Source of the DNA: Selaginella moellendorffii | Taxonomy: Eukaryota > Streptophyta > Lycopodiopsida > Selaginellales > Selaginellaceae | Length of the DNA stretch: 64,000 nt | Assembly (NCBI RefSeq): GCF_000143415.4 | Contig: NW_003314355.1 | Location: forward strand, 468,092-532,091 | Direction: 5' to 3' | In this document: piece after piece, positions 21,301 to 31,147 of the stretch | Position numbering within the stretch: position 1 is the first letter of the stretch | Layout: every line of letters begins with the position of its first letter | Made by a program: the position numbers and the translations under genes | Notes under the pieces: generated by a model | What the model was told of the DNA's origin: nothing | The model's input: only the letters and a program-made list of their open reading frames with translations | Databases searched by the model: none

Positions 21301-24052
21301 TCACCCGCTATTGCGTTGAAGACCCAGCTGAGCATTTCCCATGCTGCACCTGGAGCTTTCTTTGGATTCGAAAGCTCCATAGCCGTCTTCAGTTCCTCAG
21401 GCACGGGTAAATTGACCTCCCTCAGATCAATTCGATCGGCTTTGTTGAACGAAGCTGGGAAGTCACTCCAGTCCCACTCTGCTGCAGGACCAATAACAAG
21501 GGCGACTGTGAAGATGCGGACATTCGTCGGTATCTTCTTCTTAGCCATTATCCCATGGATCTCCCACATCTCCTTGCCTTTCAACCGAGCCTTCACCTCG
21601 TTCAAGGCCTTCCAGAACTTGTGATAGGATTCGGAGTCGTAGATCATATAGTGGACTGAAGATTCCACCTCCGCAAGTCCCACCATTAAGTCAATGATGG
21701 AGCTGACTTCGTCTGCATGAGTGATCTCCTCGTTTGTGAAGTCCATCACACAAAAGATGTTCTTGACCTGCTCATCTCCGCGGGAAACGATGCTCCTCCA
21801 CCTTTGATCCTCATCCGAATTCACGTATACCCGGTAAGGTTCTCGATAGGCCTCTGCTGCGGGGTCGAGCTGTTTCTGAAGCCGGCGGTCGACATCCCTC
21901 TTAATGAAATTTGGATACTGATCCAACTTCTCAGCTTTACTTTTCGTGGCATCCCGCAGCAGATCGATGAACTTGGGGGCCCCCTTCACGTACTCGTCGA
22001 TGTCTTCATTTGACAAGTCCAGCTCTTCCATCATCTCTTGCGTGGTGTCGATGCTCACCCTCGCCACGGCCACTTGCTCGAAGATCCAATCCTTCAATAG
22101 CGCACGAGCTCTCAGAGTCGTGCACAAGTCCTCGTATGTCACAATATGGCCGGGAGTCATTTTGGTCTTGTTGAAGACTACCTCACCAAGTAGAAGAGCA
22201 TTAGCCACTGTCAGAAGGTCGTCGTCGTCTAGAGACCGCGAGAAACGCAAGGCGTTGAGCTTCAAATCATTGGGCTTCCGGCCGTCCTCCACACCCATTG
22301 AGTTTAGCAACTCCCCGTCATGGTACCTCCTTAGCACATCTACCCATTTGTCAAAAACAACTTTTGTCGCGAGTAGAATGTTATGGATGCTGAGTGTGTC
22401 ATTGACCCCCAGTGTTTTCGAGAGAAGACACGAGAATTCCTGCAATGGAAATGGCGTGAGGCCACATGCTATGCCACATGCAACGAGGCTTACCTGCCAG
22501 GCGCTAGTTGCTAGTGCACGTCCTTGTCCTGGTTTTTGTGGCTTCTTCAGTTGAACCCAGAGCTTCCGTGTTCGTGCCAATGTCTCGTGCAGACCCGATT
22601 TGTAGCACGTTTCTTGCTTGACATTCTGCGCGTGGGAGATGTATATGATAGATCGGAGGGGCGAGTTGCCTTTTATCAGGCGGACAACTCTTGTCTTGAA
22701 GACTTTCTTCACCTCCTCGCCCACCATAATATCCACAACTATCTGTTGCATCGCCAAGCTAGAATGTTGCCCGGAGACGGCATAGAACCGGATGTTCTGA
22801 TCGTCCAACACCTTCCTATTGATCAAGTCTGGAAACCTCGTCTCGCCCTTCATTGTTCGGTAGTAGGGGATCACGTTTGCGATGTCGGGTGTTACTGGAC
22901 TTGCCAGCATCTTCTGCTTCAGTTTCTCCACCCACTCATCAGATACTAGCCTGTGGTTGTATTTGCTTTGGATCTCGATACGGCTCACGTCGATTGTATA
23001 TACTTTGTTGGAATAGTAACAAGTACTATTATCTGCGACGATTTTTGCTGCCTCTTCTTGCTCTTTCTGCTCTTTGCGGCTCTTCTTTTTGGTGGGTGTA
23101 GTGTTCGAACCCGAGGCAATGGCATCACCGAGTAGCTTCTTTTTTGGAGCAGCAGAGTCGGACGTCGGCTTGAGCTTGACCACCCTTTTCTGCTTCAGGG
23201 TAGTTTCCAGATCGACCCCCTTCCCCTTCGCTTCGCAAACTGGAGGCACTCTCAACGGCTCAATGTTGGAATATAGTTTTTGAACATCGCCGTAGGTGAG
23301 GTCCGTGGATTCCATGTGATCTTCATAGACCCGCAGCGTCTTTGAAATTGTGGGCCTCCTGGACAACCTCTCCCTAGCTCCCTCTAGGAATTCCTCATAG
23401 CCGCTGCCCCCCTCCGGGAAGCCACTAGGATGTGCAAGGTGGATCTTGAAGGCGGACGCTGTCTCTACCACAAGTGCCAGTCCATATTCTTGCATGGAAC
23501 TGCATGGAGTGTCTGTCACTTGGATGAGGATCCCCATGCATTCTTTTCTCCCACCATCTGTGTTGTACAGCATCAGATCCTCGCCTTCCATCCCGAAAGT
23601 CCAACTGGTGAGCTCCTCCCCCTTCTCTGCATCCACATTGACAGTGGCTGGAAGAAGAACGCAATTCCTCGCCTGTTCAAAAATGCACAACAATTAGAGC
23701 TGACAGATGAAAAGCTAGCAGCTGGAAATAACGTGAGGCCACACGCCATTCACCACTGCATCAGATGTCTTGAGGCTGCATCCTAAGATGGCGTGAGGCT
23801 ACACGCCATCTGTAACCGGACTGCACTCGAGAGCCCAATCGGTGCATGCCAATGTTGCTACTGAATGGCATGTGGCCTCATGCCATTTTCTACTTCGTCT
23901 AAAAGACTTACCATTTGAAGCCGAATGGAGGCCGTGACAATCGAGGCCGGACTCGCTGGCGAATGTGCACTGTGTGTGCAGCGGATCGTAGCAGCAAGGC
24001 TACTCTGCCACTTACAGTTGGAGAGTGGTGCTGAAATCTCCCGGGACGCCAA
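18345..24052 (-). CDS. Transposon gene A: ParB-like / FCP1-like HAD fusion, copy 1
   Basis: Proposed exons: 24052-23912, 23672-22494, 22439-21131, 21080-21006, 20967-20878, 20828-20685, 20637-20101, 20043-20029 (15-nt microexon), 19979-19872, 19824-19249 and 19201-18345. These join into one open frame of 1,676 codons. Roughly residues 260-350 resemble a ParB/sulfiredoxin fold (DVSRIEIQ ... VSGQHSSLAMQQI). Near 840 a VVEYNCGGLFFRATLLKGVP stretch vaguely recalls a DNA-methylase motif I. Then come a lysine-rich linker, a long Glu/Asp tract, a basic RRRNVSRKDSAK stretch, a Pro/Ala-rich repeat region, and from about 1395 an HAD domain of the FCP1/NLI type (VFDLNGVLFSHE, LGVWTSM, ILIIDDSP). FCP1 enzymes use DxD; here the second Asp is Asn. 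Exon 1 is least certain: extra small exons could lie in the 239-nt first intron. Function is unknown; a nuclear accessory protein of the transposon is plausible. Confidence 0.8.
19202..19248 (-). other. Gene A last intron (47 nt, no palindrome)
   Basis: GTAAAATT...ATTTCAG. It joins ...NIVD to ESRRKYCIVFDLNG in phase 1. It shows that short introns of this gene can lack the palindrome. Confidence 0.8.
20638..20684 (-). other. Gene A intron with palindrome (47 nt)
   Basis: GTAATGCC...CATTGCAG, phase 1. The palindrome copy at 20647-20668 fills about half of it. Confidence 0.85.
20829..20877 (-). other. Gene A intron with palindrome (49 nt)
   Basis: GTACAAAT...CCTTGCAG, phase 1, containing the palindrome at 20838-20859. 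Its removal is required: the lysine-rich frames on either side are in different registers and join only after splicing. Confidence 0.87.
20968..21005 (-). other. Gene A intron with palindrome (38 nt)
   Basis: GTAAGGTCAC...GATTATAG, phase 1. The palindrome (20979-21000) occupies 22 of its 38 bases, leaving little more than splice sites. Confidence 0.8.
22440..22493 (-). other. Gene A in-frame intron with palindrome (54 nt)
   Basis: GTAAGCCTCG...CATTGCAG, phase 0, joining SAWQ to EFSCLL. Its length is a multiple of three and it has no stop. Retention would add 18 residues, including ACGLTPF encoded by the palindrome. Confidence 0.82.
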
Positions 24053-26868
24053 GTGGGCTGCGTGTGGGTGGTGGAGTGGGCGGCGGAGTTGGCGGCGAAG
24101 TTACAAACTGGGTGTGTCTTGAAGTGGACGCCGATGCACACGAGCGCGATGCGAGCGCGAGTGTGATGCAAGCGCGAGTGGACGCCGATGCACACGAGAA
24201 ACCTGTAGAGAAGTGAGCGTGATCGCGAGTGGGAGCGCGATGCGAGCGGGAGCGCGAGTGTGATGCGAGCGCGAGCGCGAGTGTGCGAGCGCGAGTACAA
24301 AGCAAAATGCAAAACCTAACCTCACACACGCGAAATGTCACAACGGTTGGTAATCCCGCCACGTCATCATTCCTCGGACTTGGGCGCCACCATTAATTTC
24401 TGGATTGCCGCGCACATGCAAGCACGCAAAATCCAAAAGAAATCCGCAACGTCATCATTCCTCGGACTGCATGCACGCGAAATCCAAAAGAAAGATCATG
24501 ATTGGGATATCATTTAATACCCTCGCTATATTTATACCATGCATGATTGGATATTCCAAAGCATCTTGTATTTCCAAAAATGGCAGATGTTCAGCTAAAT
24601 AAAGAAATTCTATCTGTTTCTATTTTTCTCTCAAATCAATATTATAGCGTGTGGGCTCATGCAATTTTGAACCAAAGAAACCCAAAAAACGTTGGACCCA
24701 AAATATTTTGAAAAAACCCAAAAAACCCTAAACATTTTAAACCCAAAAATCCAGGCGTCCTGTGGCGTTATTCCTTGAATGGCGTGTGGGCGCATGCCAT
24801 TTTCAGGGCCAAATGCTGAATGGAGAAAAATTCCCTTTCAGTGCAAATGCTGCAAGAGGCAGATGCCGAGCACAAAGGACTGTAACTACCTCACATGACA
24901 CAGATAAACTTTTCTCTATTTGGCAAAGATAAACTTTATAGCGTGTGGGCTCATGCAATTTTGAACCCAAAAAATGCACCAAAAAATTCTCGGCGTCATC
25001 TGGCATTATCTCTTGAATGGCGTGGGGCCGCATGCCATTTTCAGGGGCACATAGGAGTATATTCCTAGGATATTCTTACACGCGCGAGATTTTTTTGAGT
25101 TTTCTGGAGATCCAACCGTTAGATCGCAACTAGATTTTACAGAATGGTATACAATGTCTTTCTTGATGACCCTGCAAAGAAGCATCTCAATCGGACACCA
25201 CATGAGACCACACGAGCCTTACAATGTTTCAGGGGCATTTGCCATAGATCCGACCGTTATTTTGCTCCAAGATTTCACAGTTTGGTGTGCATTGACCTTT
25301 CCATCGAAACTGCAAAGGGACATCACAATCAGATGTGGGATCACAAGAAACTAACTTCACTAACTCTGGTTTCACCAAGATCTACGTAAGGAGTTATGAA
25401 ATGAAAGGACCCTCTCTATTGAAATGTGTTTATGGTCCTAGGGGCATTGTGACATATCAAAGGATTTTGCATCAAGTTCTGTATTTGCATGTTTATCAAA
25501 CTACTGAATTGCTAAACCCTAAACCCTAAACCCTAAACATGTGGCAAATGCTGCGTGAAGAAAGATGCCCTTTCTGGGCAAATGCTGTAAGAGGCAGATG
25601 CTGAGCAGATGTATCTCAGGCTAGCGAAGGGGACGAACGAAAGCTAGCTATAAACATGACGGGATGCAAATAGATTACTAGGCTGGTCCTACGAAAATCA
25701 AAAACCATAATTGAAAACATTGAAAATGCAAAAAGAAAGGTTTATAATATTTTTGAATTTTAGGCAACCAAAGGAATGTAAGTAGGGCATGTGTTTGTAA
25801 GTTTAAAAATGCCTCAACCACTTAAATTCCCAAGTAAATAAAGCTGTTTCTATTTTTGGTACAGGTAAACTTTATAGCGTGTGGGCTCATGCAATTTTGA
25901 ACCCAAAAATGCACCAAAAAATGCTCGACTAGCATTATTCTTTGAATGGCGTGTGGCCTTATGTCGAGCATTATTCTTTGAATGGCGTGTGGCCTTATAT
26001 TGCCATAAATGGACGTACACACACAGCGTAATTATTCCTTTACACGGCGAATAATCTTGGCGCGGATCGCTGACATGGCATGGCAAAGTTCGAATCACTG
26101 ACATGGCACAGCTGGATCGAGGCAAGGACATGATGTGACAAAGTTCAACCTCCGATAGCAAAGTCTAGAAGCTACTCAGTTTGAAATTTGTCAGAGGAAT
26201 CATAAGATCTGGTTTGTCAGAGGATTTGATGTGACGTTCAAGCGTGTGTTATTTTTGAATTCTCGAACTCATTCCTAGGTCTATCATTTTTGTGCGCCGT
26301 GTTCTTGGTTCCGCTGAGCGCAGTGAGCGCTGCTTGTGTAAGCGGCGTTGTGGGCTGTGGTTTATGCGTCTACGAGCGGTTGCGGCATTGCGAGCGCCAT
26401 TGCGAGCGGCAGTTTATGCGAGTGGCAGTTTGTGCGAGCGGCGCTACGAGCAGTTGCGGTGTTGCGAGCGGCGCTACGAGTAGTTGCGGTGTTGCGAGCG
26501 GCACTGTCTTTGGTGTGGCTACCGCTTCCTCTTGATATTCGGCACTTGTGCTTCCTGGTATGTTCACCATGGAATGGCTTAGGACCACATTTAGAAATGG
26601 CATGAGGCCACATGCCATCTTGGGCCCTTGCAATTTCATGGCTAGCGTATTGTCATGTATGTTTTTACTTGCCTGCAGCTGTGTGTATATCAAGATGGCA
26701 TGAGGGCTCATGCCAATTTTGTGAATGCGAAATTTCACGTGGGTGTCAATAACATGTTTGAATAATGGCATGTGGCCTCATGCTATTGAGGTTGTTTGGT
26801 ATGTTATGATTTAGGCCATTCTCCAATCATTTTTTGTATGGTCTTAACTTCTTTTCTGCACTTTCAGA
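24053..26868. promoter_or_regulatory. Divergent intergenic region between genes A and B, copy 1
   Basis: No convincing gene. It holds GCGAGCGCGAGTG-type repeats (24120-24300) just upstream of gene A. A ~120-base unit (AGCGTGTGGGCTCATGCAAT ... TTGAATGGCG) is repeated near 24645, 24940 and 25874. There are two 23-nt-class palindromes, a CCCTAAA array at 25513-25538, and a GCGAGCGGCGCTACGAG repeat near 26390-26510. A polypyrimidine-AG (CTGCACTTTCAG) ends at 26867, so gene B probably has a spliced leader. Both promoters should lie here. Confidence 0.55.
25513..25538 (+). repeat. Interstitial plant-type telomere repeat
   Basis: Three and a half units of CCCTAAA in perfect register. The same block is present in copy 2 at about 44247-44272. 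Telo-box motifs also act as promoter elements in plants. Confidence 0.9.
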
Positions 26869-29800
26869 ATAGCCTTCAGGGTTGGGGAAAAGGTTTACAT
26901 TTTGAATGGTGGGAAGAGAGTTGCAAAAGGGACCCTTGTGTCTATGGATCGGAACTTTGTTATACACTGTGAAAGGCTTGGGGAAGGCAATGCTGCTGTA
27001 TCAGTAGAGACTGTCTTCGATGGGAATGTGGTCGCTATTGAACGAGGAGAGATGGTCGTCGGGGTAAATGTTGTTGTTGCCTTGAAAAATCTTCAGAAGA
27101 AAGCAGATGTTGGGGACAGCGCAAGTGCGACGCATGTTCCCTCCGTGGATCTTAAGAACCGTGCTACATGGATTCAGGCAAAAGTGTTTCTAAACAACCC
27201 CGAGGGGGAGGTGGTAGCTGAGGGCTTAGCCACAGTTGTCGATCCAAGAGATGCGGTTGCTAATCAAGAATTGGGCTGGGATGATATTGGAGTTGCGATT
27301 TTAGAGGTTGTTGACACAGAAGAAAACAGTCTGACTATTGGAAGCATTGTGCGGTGGAAATTGAGGCACTTAGTGTTTGAGAATGTGAAGGATTCACAAT
27401 CAAACACCACTACAACTGATGACAGAACATCTCTTCATGGGAAAAGAAAGTACACCTTCCTAAAGCGCAGCCAAAGGGATCTGAGCAACGAACCGAAAAG
27501 GCAGAAAATGGCGATGGAGGTTCGAATGGTCTCGACAGTTGCTTGTTGCAAGAGGAGGTGCTGTCAACATGCTGATTGGGATGCTATTGAAGAGGATAGA
27601 GCAAGATACAAGACATTGTCCTGGAAGGCAGCTCGCAATTTTGTGTATGAAGCATTACGGTCATCTGTTGATGCTTCAGAACATCAGGTGGGGGGCATGG
27701 TCTTCCAGAGGGGTTTGGTCTGCATGAAGGCATGGAGAATCATTTATGGAGTCCCTCGAACCACATTCTACAGAATCAAAACTGAGTTCGAGGAACAAAG
27801 GGTTCAACAGGCAGTCCATGGGAACGACGGTACGCACAAAACCAGGGGTCATGTTGTATATGGAGAGGCAATCTTCAAGAGGTTTGTCGAGACATGTAGC
27901 GAGCAGCAACCACATAAAACCCGCCTCTTGGAAGATGGAACACGAGACACCCAACGAGTTCTCCCTTCCATGTATACCAAGGGGGCCATATTGGAAGATG
28001 TGAATCGGGAACTCCAGAGTAATGGCTACAGGAAGCTGAGCCAATCTAGATTTAGTAGATTGTGGAGCAACAGGTTCAGGGATGTGAGTATAGGAAAGTA
28101 CTCCAGCTTTTCAAAGTGTGACGAGTGCACTGCTATCAAAATGGCTTTGTCGAAGAATTCTTGCAGCGCTCAAGAGCGAGAGACGTTGGTTAGAAGGCGG
28201 CTCGACCACAACATCGAGCAGAGAAGCTGCAGGACTGCATATTATCATAACAGGATTCTCTCCATGGAGAGACCTGACTCTTACCTCTGCATCATCCACG
28301 ACAAAATGGACCAGAAAAAGACGTGCTTACCTCGACTCAATCCTGCCCCCAAGGCAATCTCTTCATCCATGCAGCTGCCTGTGTCTCTGTTTGGCATAAT
28401 CGCTCATGGGCATGGTGCCCAGAACTATGGGAACTTCTTTGTACCTCTATGGGGTGGCGGGGGTGCAAACATGATGATTGCGTCCCTAGCAAAACACTTA
28501 AGGTCTCTACAAAGTGCGCAGACTGAGCTGAACGGCCAACCCTTGCATAAGGCCCTTGTCGATCGAACCCCATACAGGGTTCAGCTGGAGGAGGAGCAAA
28601 GGCTTGCAGTATCGCGTGGGGCCCCATGCCATCCCAGTGAATATGTTGGCCGTCAGATTGTAGGGTTATCACGTGAGGCCTCATGCCATTCCGACGAGGC
28701 TGGTCGCTCGGTGAATGCACAGCCTCATCCAAACGAAGCAGAATCTCAAGGAAGTTCTTGCAGCCGATGTGGCCTTCCACCCCATCTTCTGCTCCAAACA
28801 GACAATGCTGGCAGTGAGAACAAAAACATGTACGTCTTCGCGTACTTGGCGATGCTTGTTGCCAAAGGCATATTTGAAACGGTTACACTTGGCTTTCTCA
28901 TGGTTGGGCACACTCATGAAGACGTCGATGCCATGTTCAGTCACCTGGCAGAGTCCCTCCGGCGATCCAATGTCCTCACCCTCCCACAACTCTACGATGA
29001 ATTCCAAAATTGCATCAAAGGCACTGTTGAAGCTGCACTTCTGACAGAGGTTCCAGACTTTAAGGGGTTTGTAAGAGGCTACATCAGGGATGGATCCGAA
29101 ACGCTGATTGGCCACTCCAAGCCTCTTCAGTTTCATTTCAGCATGTGTGACGGTGCTCCAGTGATGAGGTACAAGATGAGAGAATGGGACACAGTGTGGC
29201 TGGTAGTGGACGGCATTGAACTCTTCAAGAGAGATCCCATAACTGGGGAACCTATGATTCCTCAGGGTTCCCCACGGCCGATGCACCCGGATGGACTCAA
29301 AGACCAGGAAAGTATAGTGGCCGGGATTAGACAGCATATTGCCTTCTGGAAGAGGGGGTTGGTGTTTGGTGGAGAATCCTATTTTCAGAGGTGCAAGCCT
29401 TTGCTCGAATACTGGGAGAAGATTATATCTGCTATCCAAAATGGGCCGGTTGTATATGAAGAATTGGAAGAGTCTTTTTGGCCAGAACCCAGAGCACCAG
29501 ATAGTAGCGGAACAATGTCCTCTGGAAATGCAGTGACAGATAACGATGTTGAGGATCACTATTGTGGGCCGAGGAACAAGAAGCCGGATTCAGCATTCAA
29601 TCCAGTACAGGTCTGCAAAGGAATGGTCGTGCTTGTCAGACCCAGTAATAAAAAACAAATGATATGGGTGGGGCGCTGCATCACTGATGCAGAGGAGGAC
29701 GCGGAAACTAACTCCTTCAATGTAACTGTGGAGTGGTTCAAGCCAAGTTCCGGATATACGAAGGATTGCCTAGAAAAGAGATGGGTGCTGAATCCAAGGG

Positions 29801-30010
29801 ATCCCAGCATGAGCATATCGGTGGATAATGTTGTGCATGGTTGGATGCGGAAGTAGAGTGCCACCATCACCTTGCCAGACCATGCAAGAGATGCAGCAAG
29901 AGCATTCATAACTCGGGTTCAAGGTGAGATTCATTAATATTCCTTTACAAAGTTTCTAATGTATTTTATTTCAAGGTGAACAATCCGAATCTGAATCAGA
30001 GGAGGCCTGA
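26869..30010 (+). CDS. Transposon gene B: DDE-like (DUF7869-type) putative transposase, copy 1
   Basis: Exon 1 ends at 29923. A 52-nt intron (29924-29975) joins RVQ to GEQSESESEEA at a phase 1 junction. The start codon used in copy 2 is ATA here (26869), so translation would begin at 26902. Domains: two tandem ~75-residue modules at the N-terminus (KVYILNGGKRVAKGTLVSMD; KVFLNNPEGEVVAEGLATVV), like a plant transposase-associated domain; a Cys/His cluster (CCKRRCCQHADW); KCDECT; then a probable RNase H-like core with candidate acidic residues in IIHDKMDQKK, LQTDNAGSENKN and GHTHEDVDAMFSHL. The last two motifs resemble the DUF7869 family (name from memory). A CAG-to-TAG change at 29854 removes about 40 C-terminal residues including the acidic tail. 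Otherwise the frame is open. Confidence 0.82.
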
Positions 30011-30225
30011 TATAGTGTGTGAGGTAAAACAAAGATGATGTGACATATGCATTTACCAATCACACGTGCATAAATCTAATAATATGGCGTGTGGCCCATA
30101 TTAATGGCACATAAACCCATATTGTGGGCTTACGTGCTTTATGTACCATCATTCCCTTGCAGCGTGTGTGTTGGTTTCCTTTTATGACACAACGAACTCC
30201 ATATTTTAGGGTGAAGAGCATTCTC
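30011..30225. other. Spacer between genes B and C, copy 1
   Basis: No gene. Relative to copy 2, 423 bp is missing just before this point, between short AGGC matches (30003 here; 48881 and 49304 in copy 2). Confidence 0.7.
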
Positions 30226-30483
30226 ATAGCAAGCACAAAATCTGTAAGTGAGGCAGAAAAGGAGACGGAGAAGGAGATAGGTGAAGATGTAGAATATATA
30301 AGTCTTCCAAACTCCCCATACTATACTCCAGGTGATCATTTTTCTGAACAAACGACAACATTAACAACTATCGAGAACGCCCCAGTAACGTCAGAGACAA
30401 CAATCCAAAGCAAAACAACTGACCCGGAGAAGGATGATAGTACCGCTGAGAGTACCAAAAAGGAGGTGTCCACTAGCGCTTAG
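30226..30483 (+). CDS. Small acidic open frame C, copy 1 (start codon lost)
   Basis: Unrecognised. The frame reads ASTKSVSEAEKETEKEIGED and continues rich in Glu, Ser and Thr, to a stop after STKKEVSTSA; about 85 residues. Copy 2 has ATG where this copy has ATA, and the open frame continues upstream in both. An acceptor-like ATTTTAG lies just before it. It might be a separate small gene or an alternative 3' exon of gene B. Confidence 0.4.
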   Translation: MASTKSVSEAEKETEKEIGEDVEYISLPNSPYYTPGDHFSEQTTTLTTIENAPVTSETTIQSKTTDPEKDDSTAESTKKEVSTSA

Positions 30484-31119
30484 GCTTATAATGGCGTGTG
30501 CCCTCATGCCATTTACTTGATCACCAAATACCTTTTTCCCTTTGCACTAGTATATCTTAATACCGGTCTGAGAAATAGAATGGCATGTGCCCTCAGGCCT
30601 TTTACTAAATCACCTTTGAAAGAAATGCAAGCCTCTATGTCGTAAAAAAAAGGTACTAGAGAAATTCCTTAATAATATGAATGTTATTTAGTTTCATGAA
30701 AATACACTAAGGGTCAAATGAGTTAAATGACTTCTCCAGACTAGCAATGCCTCTTGCTACACCTTCACAATTAGATTCGTTAGAAAAAGATAACATTGAA
30801 TAATATCTAAATGTTCTCACCATTAAGTTATATGTCTGGCTAATAGGAATGATGTTCATCTTGGAAAGCTCACCACACGCTCAATGAACAAACAAATAGT
30901 GTGTGCGCGCATGCCATCGCTCTTCTTTAGCTTCAGATTCGGCTTGTTCACCTTGACAATGAGATTTATTATACAACTAGATGGACTCAGTCTGGACATA
31001 AGGTCACCGCGCTAGTCACCATGCCCCAGATATGTCTAGCCCCTGGACAAAAAACATATAATTTCACGTCATTTTCAAATACTTGAAAATTTGTACCTAG
31101 TCCCATTTTACTGAATAAA
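30484..31119. other. Right subterminal region of transposon copy 1
   Basis: Non-coding. It holds palindromes near 30491 and 30578 and, at 30931-30954, an inverted copy of the gene B last-exon start (GTGAACAAGCCGAATCTGAA on the minus strand). Confidence 0.6.
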
Positions 31120-31143
31120 TCCCACTTTAACGAAATAGAGCTT
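31120..31143 (-). repeat. Right terminal inverted repeat, copy 1
   Basis: Reverse complement of the left TIR over 24 bases, followed by the AGTT duplication at 31144-31147. Confidence 0.93.
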
Positions 31144-31147
31144 AGTT

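Larger units (their letters stand above)
18289..30512. repeat. Dispersed 22-nt palindrome family, copy 1
   Basis: The consensus half-site is ATGGCRTGWGG followed by its reverse complement. Copies include 18289, 19360, 19435 (perfect), 20647, 20838, 20979, 22451, 23728, 23788, 23865, 24779, 25017, 26597, 26695, 26765, 28612, 28668 and 30491, each 22 nt from the stated start. Shorter variants (TAGCGTGTGGGCTCATGCAAT) occur near 24648, 24940 and 25875. They occur in introns, exons, leaders and non-coding DNA of the transposon. I see none in the flanking LTR elements. Read in one frame they give peptides such as MRPHAI, the source of many spurious small open frames. Confidence 0.93.
17914..31143. 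mobile_element. Giant TIR DNA transposon, copy 1 (13,230 bp)
   Basis: Both ends carry a 24-bp inverted repeat starting AAGCTCTATTTCGTTAAAGT (17914-17937 and 31120-31143). A 4-bp AGTT duplication flanks it (17910-17913 and 31144-31147). Uninterrupted LTRs at 35556 and 54796 read CCAGTTTTGAAG, which is the exact empty site. Inside are a minus-strand 11-exon gene (18345-24052), a plus-strand DDE-like gene (26869-30010) and a small acidic open frame (30226-30483). The two main genes are divergent around a 2.8-kb non-coding centre. Copy 1 lacks 423 bp present in copy 2 after position 30003. A 4-bp duplication is compatible with several superfamilies (for example Sola, Chapaev or Ginger); I cannot assign one. 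Confidence 0.95.

Noticed and set aside
24053-26868. A coding gene in the centre of the transposon
   Set aside because: Open frames there are short, arise from tandem repeats and palindromes, and are not kept in frame between the two copies.
18289-30512. CRISPR array
   Set aside because: The repeated palindromes are irregularly spaced (60 bp to over 1 kb), lie within exons and introns of a plant transposon, and have no uniform spacers or cas genes.
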